64,000 bases of DNA from Hoyosella altamirensis (GTDB lineage Bacteria; Actinomycetota; Actinomycetes; Mycobacteriales; Mycobacteriaceae): the NCBI RefSeq assembly GCF_014191505.1, contig NZ_JACHWS010000003.1, forward strand, positions 558,001-622,000, written 5' to 3'. Below the pieces are notes generated by a model. The model made no database searches, was not told the DNA's origin, and saw nothing but the letters and a program-made list of their open reading frames with translations. The translations under genes were made by a program, and so were the position numbers. Shown piece by piece: positions 28,308-38,494 of the stretch (its first letter is position 1; each line of letters begins with the position of its first letter).

Positions 28308-29609
28308 CTAGTGGAGCGAGACGTGAGTCAGAATGTCCATGCCATCATCCGCGATGAGTGCAGCTCGCTCCCCTAGTTCATCAAGGTCTGTCCTCATCAG
28401 CAGGACGTTGTAGTCGCTCCAGCGGGAGATCGCAAAGTACAGCGTGTTCCCACTGGACCACGGGTGAATGTAGGGCGCATACAGGCCGCTGATGTCGCTG
28501 CTGTCGATCAGTATGGACGCGTCACTCCACGGACCTTCGGGGCTTTCCGCAGTGCGCAGAACAATCGTGCCAGCCGGCTCGTCAGCGTACATCGCAATAA
28601 ACTTCCCGAGGTACTCGTTCCATTGCACAGAAAGCTCGCTCACCGGCGCCGGAATAACTGGTTCTGTTTGAGCCGCTTCCGCTTCCCAGGAAACTCCATT
28701 CCAGTATTCGTAGGCGTTCAGGTCGAGGATGTCGCCCACCGCTACTCGTGACAGATGTGCTGCGCCAAAGCGGCCCGGCGGTGTACCAAAGCCATACAGG
28801 TATTCACCGCTCTTCACGTACGCATGCATCTGGAAGTTTTCATGCCCAGGGGCGAACTGGGGCACGCCCTCAAAACTGACATCACTGCTCAGCCGGATCG
28901 TGGACAGTGCGGTTTCCCAGGTGTGACCGTTATCTTCAGATACAGCGATGGCTGAGAAATTCGTGCGCCACTCACCGTGGTCGCCCCATTCCCGCACGGA
29001 CATGTAATTGATGTACTGCTTACCATCGATGGCGACGGCGGCCGTGGGAATTATTGTCACTTCCACGCCAGAAAAGCCGAGACCTTCGATGATCTGACGC
29101 GCGAAGTCCTGCCCCTCGGGTGCTACCGAGGCCGCCACTAGGCTATCTGTGTGCCGAGGGACGAGTAAGTCCACGCCGTCAGACAGGTCCGTGTCAACGC
29201 TTCGTAACAGCGCGTTGCTGCGCCACTCACCGCCCGGCTGCCTGCAGTCACCGACCGTGTCACCGAAGGCAACCAGAAGCTGCTGATCGTCACCGGAACC
29301 ACCGTTGTCCCACATGATTCCCAGGTCCGTCCCAGTAATGCCGAAGCGGGAGAACGTGTCGTTAGGGCTGTTCGCGCCGGTCATCCAGGACACAGATTGT
29401 GTCGGGTTCTCTTCCGGCATCTCGGGCAGTGGCCCCTGCTGGTCCGCACCGGAGTGACTGATTCCGCCGAACCCTCCGGAGCCTCCTCCCGGCGCGCCCG
29501 CGCCGTCGGCACATGGTTGCGCACCCGCAAATCCACTGGCTACCAGGACGCCACCCAGCGTCACGGCCACAGTTGTGGTGACAGAAGCAGCGTTTCGGCC
29601 CAGGCTCAT
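28308..29609 (-). CDS. Secreted DUF4185 (GH183-like, putative endo-D-arabinanase) protein
   Basis: A 433-residue exported protein. From ATG 29609 it has a signal peptide (RNAASVTTTVAVTLGGVLVASG, predicted cut after AGA) and a Gly-rich linker. The DUF4185 domain follows, with FGITGTDLGIMW and VAFGDTVGD, the same motifs as the gene at 16161, and propeller repeats (AVSEDNGHTWET, EYLYGFGTPPGRFG, LYFAISRWSDYNVLLMRTD). Like Rv3707c-type relatives it probably cleaves D-arabinan of arabinogalactan or lipoarabinomannan outside the membrane, in wall remodelling. An upstream in-frame start (29633) is possible. Confidence 0.8.
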   Translation of the reverse strand: MSLGRNAASVTTTVAVTLGGVLVASGFAGAQPCADGAGAPGGGSGGFGGISHSGADQQGPLPEMPEENPTQSVSWMTGANSPNDTFSRFGITGTDLGIMWDNGGSGDDQQLLVAFGDTVGDCRQPGGEWRSNALLRSVDTDLSDGVDLLVPRHTDSLVAASVAPEGQDFARQIIEGLGFSGVEVTIIPTAAVAIDGKQYINYMSVREWGDHGEWRTNFSAIAVSEDNGHTWETALSTIRLSSDVSFEGVPQFAPGHENFQMHAYVKSGEYLYGFGTPPGRFGAAHLSRVAVGDILDLNAYEYWNGVSWEAEAAQTEPVIPAPVSELSVQWNEYLGKFIAMYADEPAGTIVLRTAESPEGPWSDASILIDSSDISGLYAPYIHPWSSGNTLYFAISRWSDYNVLLMRTDLDELGERAALIADDGMDILTHVSLH

Positions 29610-29829
29610 ACAAGCTCCATGGTCGGACGGCAATTCGCGAGCTGGAAAGATTCACCACACTCGCGGTACCCGGAACGCTACGTGTGACGAGTATCAACCC
29701 AGGCCGCAAAACGTCTCAGCGACAATGCAACTGGATTACGAACCGATAGTCACGGGCGCCACCACTGCGGGTAAGACATGTTGTTGAATGTGCGATTCGG
29801 GTACGAACTACACGTCGTTCCCGCCTGAG

Positions 29830-31302
29830 TCACCTTGGGTCACCATCGATCAGCAGACGTCCACCGACGTCGACCACGCGCACAGTTACCTGCTTCGTCT
29901 GCCCGTCGTAGGTCAGATTGTTGACCTGCATATCGACTGATCCATCGTCGTTGTTGGCCCGCTTGATTGCCTCGATCTGACCGAAGCTTTGAATAACACG
30001 CTCAGACCAGTAGTCCTGGAAGGCCTGTTGCGAGCCGAAGACGTCCTGCGCCGCGGGAGTCAGGAGTGACCATGAGCCAGCGGGATTGCTATAAAACTGC
30101 TGGACTAGCTGCCCGCCCTGCCCCCAATCGACCTGAGTGCCCGAGCTCGCTGTCTGTCCGGCGTCCGCGACGATCGTCTCTGACACGCCGGGACCTCCGG
30201 TTCCCGTATCTGTGTCCCCCGGAGGCGGCAGGTTCGTGACCACGATGACCAGCGCCAGAATCGCCAGCACCACGACCGCGGCCGATCCTGCATAGAGGAC
30301 CGGCTTTCGATTGTTCTGGCCGTACTGCGCGGGCGAAGGCGCTGCCGACGCTAATGCGGCCGCGCTTCGCGTGGGCGCAGGGGGCGGCGGCGCAGAGGAA
30401 TGAAGGGTCCGAGAGTGAGCGGTTCTCCGTCGGCCAGTGCTCGCAGGCAGCGCGGTTGTCGCGGCGGCACTTACGCCGGAGTCAGTCAGCCTGCCCAGCA
30501 CTGCATGCGCCTGACTCATGGACGGCCGGTCGCTGGGGTTCACACTGAGCAGGTGACGCAGTAGGTCCGTTGCCGGCCCGGCGTGGCGCGGCTCGCGCAC
30601 CTGACCATTGGCTGCTGCGTACAGCAACGCGAGTGAGTTTTGGTTGTTTCCGTAGGGAGGTTCACCGTCGACGGCATGGAGCAACGTTGCCCCTAGGCTG
30701 AATACGTCGGAGGCTGGTGTCGGATCTGCTCCTTGCGCGACCTCCGGGGGAAGGTATGCGGCCGTCCCTGAAACAAGGCCGGTAGCCGTCAGATTAATGT
30801 CGCCGACCGCCCTGGAAATCCCGAAGTCGGTGATCTTGGCGGTGCCGAAGTCATCGAGCAGAATGTTGCCAGGCTTGATGTCACGGTGAACGATTCCCGC
30901 GTCGTGCGCAGCGATGAGCGCGCCTGACACCTGTTCCCCCATGCTGACTGCTTGAGCAAGAGGGAGCGCGGCGCGCGCTTTGAGGACCTCAGCGAGACTG
31001 CGCGACTCGAAATACTCCATCACAAGGCACGGGTGACCCTCGTGCTCGGTGATGTCGTAAACAACGATTGCGTTCGGATGATGGAACCGGGCCGCGTTGC
31101 GCGCCTCACGGATTGCGCGCTGACGTATCACTTCGCGTTCGCTATCCGGAAGACTCGGCTGAATAGGGATCTGCTTGACGGCGACCGAGCGCTCGAGGCG
31201 CTCGTCGACGGCTCGCCAAACGACCCCGGCTCCGCCGCTGCCAATCCGCTCGACTAGGCGGTAATGCCCAGCGACCAACTGACCGGTTTCGATCGCATCC
31301 AC
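29830..31302 (-). CDS. Membrane Ser/Thr protein kinase (PknB-like)
   Basis: About 490 residues. An N-terminal Hanks-type kinase domain with Gly loop GSGGAG (21-26), Lys43, HRD Asp141 (HRDIKPGN) and DFG at 159-161 is followed by a Pro/Ala/Ser juxtamembrane linker. One membrane helix lies at ~334-357, then an extracellular ~130-residue domain (YSNPAGSWSLLTPAAQDVFGSQ ... RVVDVGGRLLIDGDPR) that has no PASTA repeats and resembles NTF2-like sensor domains. GTG 31302 is my preferred start because kinase homology begins there; the frame is open to 31434. No cognate substrate gene is adjacent. Confidence 0.88.
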   Translation of the reverse strand: MDAIETGQLVAGHYRLVERIGSGGAGVVWRAVDERLERSVAVKQIPIQPSLPDSEREVIRQRAIREARNAARFHHPNAIVVYDITEHEGHPCLVMEYFESRSLAEVLKARAALPLAQAVSMGEQVSGALIAAHDAGIVHRDIKPGNILLDDFGTAKITDFGISRAVGDINLTATGLVSGTAAYLPPEVAQGADPTPASDVFSLGATLLHAVDGEPPYGNNQNSLALLYAAANGQVREPRHAGPATDLLRHLLSVNPSDRPSMSQAHAVLGRLTDSGVSAAATTALPASTGRRRTAHSRTLHSSAPPPPAPTRSAAALASAAPSPAQYGQNNRKPVLYAGSAAVVVLAILALVIVVTNLPPPGDTDTGTGGPGVSETIVADAGQTASSGTQVDWGQGGQLVQQFYSNPAGSWSLLTPAAQDVFGSQQAFQDYWSERVIQSFGQIEAIKRANNDDGSVDMQVNNLTYDGQTKQVTVRVVDVGGRLLIDGDPR

Positions 31303-31447
31303 CCCGTACTGTCTGCAGAAACAACTAATACACGCGCTACTTGCCGTGCGCTCCGCCGAGTGTACTGCGCGATGCGCGTGCGACAACCAAAGCATGGCCA
31401 ACGTCACCGGCACATCAGCACGAATACCGCGCACAAAAAGACAGGAG

Positions 31448-31519
31448 TGGGCGCAGAGGGATTTGAACCCCCGACCACTGGTGTGTAAGACCAGCGCTCT
31501 ACCACTGAGCTATACGCCC
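31448..31519 (-). tRNA. tRNA-Val (anticodon TAC)
   Basis: A 72-nt cloverleaf on the minus strand: acceptor GGGCGTA/TGCGCCC, D arm TAGCTCAGTGGTAGAGC, anticodon stem CTGGT/ACCAG around loop CTTACAC (anticodon TAC), T arm GGGGGTTCAAATCCCTC. No encoded CCA. Confidence 0.95.
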
Positions 31520-31537
31520 GTCATCAGCACCTGTAGT

Positions 31538-32014
31538 TCAGGCGCTGCTTGAAGAGGGTAGCGCGTCGAGTGCTTTCTCCCAAGCTGACTGGTCACGAGG
31601 CACTCCGGGGGGCCCAACTTCGGCGAAACGGATGATGCCGTTGACGTCGATGACGAAGGTTCCCCTGTTGGGCATTCCGTTGGTCTCATTGAGAACTCCG
31701 TACGCCCGAGACACCTCGCCGTGCGGCCAAAAGTCCGATAGCACCGAAAACAAGTAGCCCTGACCCGCAGACCAGATTTTGTGCACGGGGGGCGCGCTCA
31801 CAGAGATCGCGAGAACCTCGGCCGATGAGTTCTGGAAGGCCGGAAGGTTGTCTCTGATCTGTCCGAGCTCACCCTGGCAGGTACCTGTGAAGGCAAGCGG
31901 GAAGAACACCAGAAGTACGTTCTTGGTGTTCCGGAAGTCCGACAGTGCAACTTGCTGGTTGTTCTGATCCCGCAGAGTGAAGTCGGGAGCTTCCGCTCCG
32001 ACGTCTAAGGCCAT
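31538..32014 (-). CDS. ahpE: One-cysteine peroxiredoxin AhpE
   Basis: Thiol peroxidase of 158 residues that reduces peroxides and peroxynitrite. The AhpC/TSA domain has the peroxidatic Cys46 in PLAFTGTCQGEL; no resolving Cys is seen, as in 1-Cys AhpE of M. tuberculosis (Rv2238c). Catalytic partners Thr43 and the later Arg are in place. ATG 32014 overlaps the stop of the DUF3052 gene by one base, so the two are coupled. Confidence 0.93.
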   Translation of the reverse strand: MALDVGAEAPDFTLRDQNNQQVALSDFRNTKNVLLVFFPLAFTGTCQGELGQIRDNLPAFQNSSAEVLAISVSAPPVHKIWSAGQGYLFSVLSDFWPHGEVSRAYGVLNETNGMPNRGTFVIDVNGIIRFAEVGPPGVPRDQSAWEKALDALPSSSSA

Positions 32015-32433
32015 CAGCGCTTCCCGACTCGCGCTCGCGGCTGAACAAGCCGTGCGCCCATCCAGGCCCCGAGGTTCACGGTCAGAGTCTGGGTAAGTCC
32101 AGCAGTAGGTGCTGACTCGGCGATCTCGCTGGGTTCGACGTGCCCGGGAGTACCGGTTTTGGGTGACAGCACCCAAATACATCCATCGTCCGAAAGCGGC
32201 GCAATCGCGTCCATCAGCGCGTCAACGAGGTCTCCATCTCCATCCCGCCACCACAGGAGAACCACGTCGACAACCTCATCGGTATCTTCGTCGAGGAGAT
32301 CGTCACCGCATCCTTCCTCAACTGAATCGCGTATGTCGTCGCTAACGTCTTCGTCCCAGCCGAGTTCCTGAACAACCATTCCGTTGGTTATGCCCAGTCG
32401 CTCTGCGTATGTCCGAGCATCCGTCCCGGCCAC
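32014..32433 (-). CDS. DUF3052 domain protein (Rv2239c type)
   Basis: A 139-residue acidic soluble protein of the DUF3052 family (YAERLGITNGMVVQELGWDEDVSDDIRD, then DVVLLWWRDGDGDLVDALMDA and WVLSPKTGTPGHVEPSEIAESAPTAGL). It is consistently found beside ahpE and aceE in Mycobacteriales; function unknown. It is the first gene of a two-gene unit with ahpE. Confidence 0.88.
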   Translation of the reverse strand: MAGTDARTYAERLGITNGMVVQELGWDEDVSDDIRDSVEEGCGDDLLDEDTDEVVDVVLLWWRDGDGDLVDALMDAIAPLSDDGCIWVLSPKTGTPGHVEPSEIAESAPTAGLTQTLTVNLGAWMGARLVQPRARVGKR

Positions 32434-32959
32434 GTTCTTCGTTCCTCCTGTTCGCGGGTTCCTGCTTTGATGATCACCCTTGCGGCCGGAGATTGCATCC
32501 CCCGGACGGCAAAAGTTTCAAGGATTTTTCAGCGGCCACGACAGTATGGCGTGCGCTGCTAGTGGTTGACTGTCGCGTCGACTGCAGCGTAGACGCACCA
32601 ATTCGCGACGGGAAATTCTGTGAAGCGTCGCAAAAGCCGCCGCGCGCGGTAAGACCACAGAAGTGTGCGCCGCCCGGCGCCGAAGCGACGGCGACCCGTT
32701 CACGCCTGTTCACGAGCGCCACCCTACCCCCTTGGTTTGCCTGTCGTCGCGCTTTATGCCCGCGATCCGCATTTCCCGATCTTGTCCATGATGTGGGACA
32801 TCGAAACTCACTATTTGACCTACCTCATTGGTGCGCCGGAAAGTAATCTAGGCGACAATTAGGAATGTCCATGCCTTGTACAACCACGGTCTGGATCACC
32901 CGCCCCGTCGCCGATGGACCCAACCAGGTCCTTTGACCACGCCCACAAGGAGTGCCGAC
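32434..32959. other. Intergenic region between DUF3052 gene and aceE
   Basis: A 526-bp region without a convincing gene: short frames on both strands lack family sequence and sensible starts. M. tuberculosis has Rv2240c here; I do not find a counterpart. An imperfect inverted repeat (TGTCC-N7-GGGACA around 32785) and AT-richer sequence at 32800-32880 lie upstream of aceE and may be its promoter. The AAGGAG at 32947-32952 belongs to the aceE start. Confidence 0.5.
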
Positions 32960-35725
32960 GTGCCCAACGAGACATCGCCCCGAAAAGACCGAGACCGTGT
33001 TCGCGTAATTCGCGAAGGCATCACCTCGTATCTGCCCGATATCGACCCCGAGGAAACATCAGAATGGCTCGAATCGTTCGACGCCATGCTGTCTCACTCG
33101 ACTTCGGAACGCGGCAGATACCTGCTACTGCGGCTTCTCGAGCGGGCTAACGAGCGGCGCGTCGCGCTTCCCGCACTGACGTCTACCGACTATGTGAACA
33201 CCATCCCCACCGAGCGTGAACCCTGGTTCCCCGGTGATGAAGAAGTGGAGCGGCGCTACCGCGCCTGGATCCGCTGGAACGCCGCCATCATGGTCCACCG
33301 GGCACAACGGCCCGGCGTCGGCGTGGGTGGTCACATCTCGACATATGCGTCCTCTGCTGCGTTGTACGAGGTTGGCTTCAACCACTTCTTCCGCGGAAAA
33401 TCCCACCCGGGCGGTGGGGACTCGATCTTCATCCAGGGCCACGCCTCACCTGGCATCTACGCACGCGCGTTTCTCGAGGGCCGCCTGACAACCGACCAGC
33501 TCGACGGCTTCCGCCAGGAGCACAGCCATGCAGGCGAAGGTGGAGGGCTTCCCTCCTATCCGCACCCGCGCCTGATGCCGGAGTTCTGGGAATTTCCAAC
33601 GGTGTCGATGGGCCTCGGCCCCATGAACGCGATCTACCAGGCGCGCTTCAACCATTACCTGCGTGACCGCGGCCTGAAAGACACCTCCGATCAGCACGTA
33701 TGGGCGTTCCTTGGCGATGGCGAAATGGACGAGCCAGAGTCGCGCGGTCTGGTCCACATCGCGGCGATGGAAGGGCTCGACAACCTCACATTCGTCATCA
33801 ACTGCAACCTCCAGCGCCTGGACGGGCCAGTCCGCGGCAACGGCAAGATCATCCAGGAACTGGAGTCGTTCTTCCGCGGCGCGGGCTGGAACGTCATCAA
33901 GGTGATCTGGGGCCGCGAGTGGGACTCGCTGTTCTACGCCGACAAGGACGGCGCGCTGGTCAATCTGATGAATACCACGCCAGACGGCGACTTCCAGACA
34001 TATAAGGCCAACGACGGCTCCTACGTCCGCGAGCACTTCTTCGGCCGCGATCCGCGCACAAAGGAACTCGTCAACAATCTGAGCGACTCCGACATCTGGA
34101 ACCTCAAGCGGGGCGGTCACGACTATCGCAAGGTTTACGCTGCTTACAAGGCTGCGACGAGCCACAAGGGCCAGCCGACCGTGATCCTCGCCCACACGAT
34201 CAAGGGCTACCAGCTCGGCACTCATTTCGAAGGCCGCAACGCGACGCACCAGATGAAGAAGCTCGCGCTCGACGACCTCAAGCAGTTCAGGGATCGTCAG
34301 CGCATCCCGATCACGGACGAGCAGCTTGAGAATGATCCGTACTTGCCGCCGTACTACCACCCCGGCGAGGACGCTCCCGAAATCGAGTACATGCTCGAAC
34401 GCCGCAAGCAGCTCGGTGGCTTCCTGCCCCAGCGCCGCAACAAGGCAACAGTTCTTGAACTCCCTGGCGACAAGGCGTATGCCGCGGTTCGCAAGGGGTC
34501 CGGCAAGCAGGAAATCGCGACGACGATGGCGGTAGTCCGCCTGTTCAAGGAATTGTTGCGAGATAAGGAAATCGGGAAGCGAATCGTACCGATCATTCCC
34601 GACGAGGCCCGCACGTTCGGTATGGACTCGTGGTTCCCGTCGCTCAAGATCTACAACCGCCACGGCCAGCTTTACACCTCTGTCGATGCGGAACTGATGC
34701 TCGCGTACAAGGAGTCCGAAATCGGGCAGATCCTTCACGAGGGCATCAACGAAGCGGGCTCCACTGGTTCGTTCATCGCAGCGGGCACGTCGTATTCGAC
34801 GCACGACGAGCCGATGATCCCGATCTATATTTTCTACTCAATGTTCGGGTTCCAGCGCACCGGCGACAGCTTCTGGGCTGCCGCCGATCAGATGGCCCGC
34901 GGCTTTGTGCTGGGCGCCACCGCCGGCCGCACCACACTGACTGGTGAGGGGCTGCAGCACGCGGACGGACACTCGCACACCCTGGCTGGGACCAACCCGG
35001 CGTGCGTGGCGTACGACCCGGCGTTCGCGTTCGAGATCGCGCACATCGTCAAGGACGGGCTCCGGCGTATGTACGGGCCGGATCCGGAGAACATTTTCTA
35101 CTACATCACGATCTACAACGAGCCTTACTCGCAGCCGACCGAGCCGAAAGATCTCGATGTCGACAGTCTTCTCCGAGGCTTGTACCGATACGCCAAGGCC
35201 GGCAAGGGCAAACATAAGGCCAGCATCCTCGTCTCCGGGGTGGCCGTCCCATGGGCGCTGCGCGCACAGGAGATCCTCGCCAAGGAATGGGATGTGGCGG
35301 CTGATGTCTGGTCGGTGACGTCGTGGACAGAATTGCGTCGCGATGGCCGCCGGTGCGAGGACGAAGCTCTTCGTGACCCATCGGGCAAGAAGCGTGAAGC
35401 TCACGTCACCAAGGCGCTGAAGAAGTCTGAAGGTCCCTTCGTCGCTGTATCCGACTGGGAAAGCTCGGTCCCTGACCAGATCCGCACCTGGGTGCCTGGC
35501 CACTACGTGACTCTCGGCGCTGACGGTTTCGGCTTCTCGGATACCCGCCCAGCAGCTCGCCGGTACTTCAACATCGATTCGGAATCGATCGTCGTCGGGG
35601 TCCTCAATGCACTCGCCGATGAAGGGACCATCGATCGAGACGTCGCTGCCAAGGCGGCTCAGGAATATCGCATCGATGACGTCTCGGCAGCGCCGGAGCA
35701 GACCTCGGATCCGGGCGTCGCTTGA
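32960..35725 (+). CDS. aceE: Pyruvate dehydrogenase E1 component, homodimeric type (AceE)
   Basis: Thiamine-diphosphate enzyme that decarboxylates pyruvate and acetylates the lipoyl domain of E2, feeding acetyl-CoA to the fatty-acid genes that follow; 921 residues. The ThDP motif is GDGEMDE ... NLTFVINCN, and [12 protein letters not shown] and [12 protein letters not shown] are family landmarks. GTG 32960 is chosen because AAGGAG lies 7 nt upstream and the family N-terminus starts there. The cofactor dependence links it functionally to lipA at the window's start. It is followed by mabR in the same orientation. Confidence 0.96.
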   Translation: MPNETSPRKDRDRVRVIREGITSYLPDIDPEETSEWLESFDAMLSHSTSERGRYLLLRLLERANERRVALPALTSTDYVNTIPTEREPWFPGDEEVERRYRAWIRWNAAIMVHRAQRPGVGVGGHISTYASSAALYEVGFNHFFRGKSHPGGGDSIFIQGHASPGIYARAFLEGRLTTDQLDGFRQEHSHAGEGGGLPSYPHPRLMPEFWEFPTVSMGLGPMNAIYQARFNHYLRDRGLKDTSDQHVWAFLGDGEMDEPESRGLVHIAAMEGLDNLTFVINCNLQRLDGPVRGNGKIIQELESFFRGAGWNVIKVIWGREWDSLFYADKDGALVNLMNTTPDGDFQTYKANDGSYVREHFFGRDPRTKELVNNLSDSDIWNLKRGGHDYRKVYAAYKAATSHKGQPTVILAHTIKGYQLGTHFEGRNATHQMKKLALDDLKQFRDRQRIPITDEQLENDPYLPPYYHPGEDAPEIEYMLERRKQLGGFLPQRRNKATVLELPGDKAYAAVRKGSGKQEIATTMAVVRLFKELLRDKEIGKRIVPIIPDEARTFGMDSWFPSLKIYNRHGQLYTSVDAELMLAYKESEIGQILHEGINEAGSTGSFIAAGTSYSTHDEPMIPIYIFYSMFGFQRTGDSFWAAADQMARGFVLGATAGRTTLTGEGLQHADGHSHTLAGTNPACVAYDPAFAFEIAHIVKDGLRRMYGPDPENIFYYITIYNEPYSQPTEPKDLDVDSLLRGLYRYAKAGKGKHKASILVSGVAVPWALRAQEILAKEWDVAADVWSVTSWTELRRDGRRCEDEALRDPSGKKREAHVTKALKKSEGPFVAVSDWESSVPDQIRTWVPGHYVTLGADGFGFSDTRPAARRYFNIDSESIVVGVLNALADEGTIDRDVAAKAAQEYRIDDVSAAPEQTSDPGVA

Positions 35726-35810
35726 TCCCACCCATCGTCGCGGTACTGTCACCGTGAGACGGCGGGTGTGACAGCGGCCATAAATCTGGGCCGCACGTGA
35801 TGAGGAGCGT

Positions 35811-37049
35811 ATGACCGGCAGGCCACAAAGCGGACGTAATGACGCCAACCCCTTGTCGGACGCACTCCTGCGCCGGGTGAAGCAGTACTCCGGCCGCCTC
35901 TCCACTGAGGCGGTCAACTCCATGCAGGAACAACTGCCGTTCTTCGCCGACCTCGACGCTGACCAGCGTGCAACGGTGCACCTGCTGGTTCAGAGCGCTG
36001 TGTCGAACTTTGTGGACTGGCTGAAAGATCCCGACCGTGACATCTGGAAGACCGTCGACTCATTCCGCGTAGTGCCGCATGACCTCGCACGCAGGGTCAC
36101 CTTGCGTCAGACGGTCGAGATGGTGCGGGTTGCTATGGAGTTCTTCGAGCGATGGCTGCCGCTGATGACGCGCAATGAGCAGCAATTGGCAGCCCTCACC
36201 GAAGCGGTGCTGCGATACCGGGTGGAGATCGGGTTCGCAGCTGCCGCGGTTTATGCCTCGGCTGCCGAGTCGCGTGGTGCGTGGGATACCCGGCTCGAGG
36301 CTCTGGTGGTCGATGCTGTCGTTCGCGGTGATTCCGACTCCGCGATGCTTTCCCGGGCCGCCACGCTCAATTGGGACGCCAATACGCCAGCTACGGTGAT
36401 CGTCGGCACTCCGCCCCCTGGGAGTGGCGTGTCCGCTGTGAGCAACGTTCACAACGCTGCGGGGAAGCACCACCGCTCGGCCCTGTCGGTGGTGCAGGGC
36501 TCAACACTGGTCGCGATTGTCAACGGTGAACTCGACCCTCGAAGCTCCTTCATGACCGATCTGCTCGTAGCTTTTTCTGACCAGCACGTCGTAATTGGGC
36601 CGACCGCCAAAACTCTTGCGACCGCACATACCAGCGCACGGGAGGCGTTGAGCGGCCTGCGCGCTGCGCCTGGCTGGAGATCAGCCCCCCGTCCGGTGCT
36701 CGCGGCGGACCTTCTCCCAGAACGCGCTCTCCTCGGTGACCCAGCTGCAGTGCGAGCCCTGAATGCGCAGATTGTGATTCCACTCGCGAAGGCGGGAAAC
36801 GCCTTGGGCGAGACGCTCGATGTATACCTGGACACCGGTGGCGCTGTCGAGGCGTGCGCGCGAATATTGTTCGTTCATCCAAACACCGTTCGCTACCGCC
36901 TCAAGAAAATCACCGAAATCACGGGCCGAGATCCCTCGAGTCCGCGGGATGCTCATGTGCTCCGAGTGGCCGAATCCGTGGGGCGATTGATTCGCTCTGA
37001 TGCAGAACCGTTACTTCAGTTTCCAGATCTCACTTCAGTAACACTGTGA
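35811..37049 (+). CDS. mabR: PucR/CdaR-type transcriptional regulator MabR
   Basis: A 412-residue regulator. The N-terminal part is a helical sensor domain (FADLDADQRATVHLLVQSAV ... FERWLPLMTRNEQQ), the middle a GGDEF-like CdaR domain, and the C-terminus the PucR helix-turn-helix (CARILFVHPNTVRYRLKKI, about residues 347-370). In mycobacteria the gene in this position (Rv2242, MabR) binds upstream of fabD and controls the FAS-II operon in response to long acyl-CoAs. ATG 35811 follows GAGGAGCGT. An inverted repeat that could be its operator lies between it and fabD. Confidence 0.9.
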   Translation: MTGRPQSGRNDANPLSDALLRRVKQYSGRLSTEAVNSMQEQLPFFADLDADQRATVHLLVQSAVSNFVDWLKDPDRDIWKTVDSFRVVPHDLARRVTLRQTVEMVRVAMEFFERWLPLMTRNEQQLAALTEAVLRYRVEIGFAAAAVYASAAESRGAWDTRLEALVVDAVVRGDSDSAMLSRAATLNWDANTPATVIVGTPPPGSGVSAVSNVHNAAGKHHRSALSVVQGSTLVAIVNGELDPRSSFMTDLLVAFSDQHVVIGPTAKTLATAHTSAREALSGLRAAPGWRSAPRPVLAADLLPERALLGDPAAVRALNAQIVIPLAKAGNALGETLDVYLDTGGAVEACARILFVHPNTVRYRLKKITEITGRDPSSPRDAHVLRVAESVGRLIRSDAEPLLQFPDLTSVTL

Positions 37050-37107
37050 AGTAGATTGCTGTAACGCTCCTGGCAGGTCCGACGATGGACCTCGTCTTTT
37101 GGCCCCT

Positions 37108-37126
37108 TTTGTGGAAACCCCACAAA
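37108..37126. promoter_or_regulatory. Inverted repeat upstream of fabD, candidate MabR operator
   Basis: TTTGTGG (37108-37114) and CCACAAA (37120-37126) are perfect inverted arms separated by 5 nt, 67 bp before the fabD start. Position and TTTTGT/ACAAA-type arms agree with what is known of MabR targets in the mycobacterial fas-II promoter; actual binding is inferred. Confidence 0.55.
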
Positions 37127-37193
37127 CCAGCCGGTCAAGGTTGGTACCCAAAAACACCTGAGAAAACCCTGAATAGGGTGTTGTCTTAAGCAC

Positions 37194-38123
37194 GTGATCG
37201 CACTACTCGCTCCAGGACAAGGCGCACAGACGCCGGGAATGCTCACGCCGTGGCTCGAGCAGCCGGGCGCCGATGACCGCGTTGCGCGCTGGTCGAAGGT
37301 CACTGGGCTTGATCTCGTCCGCTTAGGCACCACTGCCGACGCGGATGAAATCACTGACACCGCCGTCACCCAGCCTCTCGTTGTCGCCACCGCGCTGCTC
37401 GCGTTCGAAGAACTCAAGCGGCTCGGGATAACCGAGGATCCCGCCTTCGCCAAGCTCACCGCTGGCCACTCAGTTGGCGAACTCGCCGCGGCCGCGATCG
37501 CTGGAGTGATCTCCAGCGACGATGCCGTTGCCCTCGCAGCGTTGCGCGGGCGTGAAATGGCCAAAGCGTGCGCGCTTGAACCGACAGGGATGACGGCTGT
37601 GCTCGGTGGCACTGAGGACGATGTCCTTACACGGCTCGACGAACTGGGACTCGAAGCGGCTAACCGCAACGCAAAGGGCCAGATTGTCGCGGCAGGCAAG
37701 CTCAGCGCACTCGCTGAACTCGCCGCAGCACCGCCAGCCCGGGCCAAGCTCCGGTCTCTCGCGGTCGCGGGAGCCTTCCACACACGGTTCATGGCACCCG
37801 CACGGGACGCCGTCGCAGAAGCAGCCGCATCGATCCCGACCAATGACCCGATGCGCATTCTTCTGTCGAACGCGGACGGCAAGCCGGTTACCACTGGCCG
37901 TGCTGCTCTCACCGAGATTGTCGAGCAGATTACGCGGCCAGTTCGCTGGGACCTCTGCACAGCCACAATGATCGAATTGTCGGTCGAAGGGCTCGCGGAA
38001 CTACCCCCGGCGGGAACTCTCACTGGTATCGCCAAGCGCGAGATGCGGGGTGTTCCGCAAACCGCGCTGAAGACGCCAGACGAGCTCACCAATCTCGGCT
38101 TGCTGTCGCCGCAGGCTGCCTGA
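37194..38123 (+). CDS. fabD: Malonyl-CoA:ACP transacylase FabD
   Basis: Loads malonyl units from CoA onto AcpM for FAS-II elongation; 309 residues. Motifs: LLAPGQGAQ at the N-terminus, nucleophile Ser93 in GHSVGE, and GAFHTRFM with the catalytic His. The GTG start 37194 follows a weak ribosome site. It is first in the operon fabD-acpM-kasA(-accD6). Confidence 0.95.
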   Translation: MIALLAPGQGAQTPGMLTPWLEQPGADDRVARWSKVTGLDLVRLGTTADADEITDTAVTQPLVVATALLAFEELKRLGITEDPAFAKLTAGHSVGELAAAAIAGVISSDDAVALAALRGREMAKACALEPTGMTAVLGGTEDDVLTRLDELGLEAANRNAKGQIVAAGKLSALAELAAAPPARAKLRSLAVAGAFHTRFMAPARDAVAEAAASIPTNDPMRILLSNADGKPVTTGRAALTEIVEQITRPVRWDLCTATMIELSVEGLAELPPAGTLTGIAKREMRGVPQTALKTPDELTNLGLLSPQAA

Positions 38124-38192
38124 CAGCCGCACCACTAGTAACACACACCTCAAAGCCCAAAGTATGGGAACAGAAGAAGGGAGCCATTCTCC

Positions 38193-38492
38193 ATGGCCGC
38201 AACCCAGGAAGATATCGTCGCCGGTCTCGCAGAGATCATCGAAGAAGTCACCGGCATCGAGCCGAGTGAAGTGACGATCGAGAAGTCCTTCGTTGACGAC
38301 CTTGATATCGACTCCCTGTCGATGGTGGAGATCGCCGTACAGACAGAAGACAAGTACGGCATCAAGATCCCAGATGAGGACCTCGCATCGCTCCGTACCG
38401 TGGGCGACGCCGTCAATTACATCCAGAAGCTCGAGGCTGAGGGTGTTGAGGGTGTCAACACTGAAGCTCTCAAGGGTGCAAGCGAGAGCTGA
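38193..38492 (+). CDS. acpM: Meromycolate-extension acyl carrier protein AcpM
   Basis: Carries growing acyl chains of mycolate precursors as a thioester on phosphopantetheine; 99 residues with the extended C-terminal tail that distinguishes AcpM from ordinary ACPs. Phosphopantetheine attaches to Ser41 in DIDSLSMVE. Ends 2 bp before the kasA start. Confidence 0.95.
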   Translation: MAATQEDIVAGLAEIIEEVTGIEPSEVTIEKSFVDDLDIDSLSMVEIAVQTEDKYGIKIPDEDLASLRTVGDAVNYIQKLEAEGVEGVNTEALKGASES

Positions 38493-38494
38493 CT

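Noticed and set aside
32500-32530. RamB-like site (AAAAGTTTCAAGG) upstream of aceE
   Set aside because: Only a partial match to the corynebacterial consensus and more than 400 bp from the start; not supportable.
33446-34804. A 452-codon minus-strand open frame
   Set aside because: Antisense to aceE; the aceE frame carries the ThDP motifs.
37016-38092. A 358-codon minus-strand open frame, Ser/Ala-rich
   Set aside because: Antisense to fabD and its promoter; low-complexity composition typical of shadow frames.
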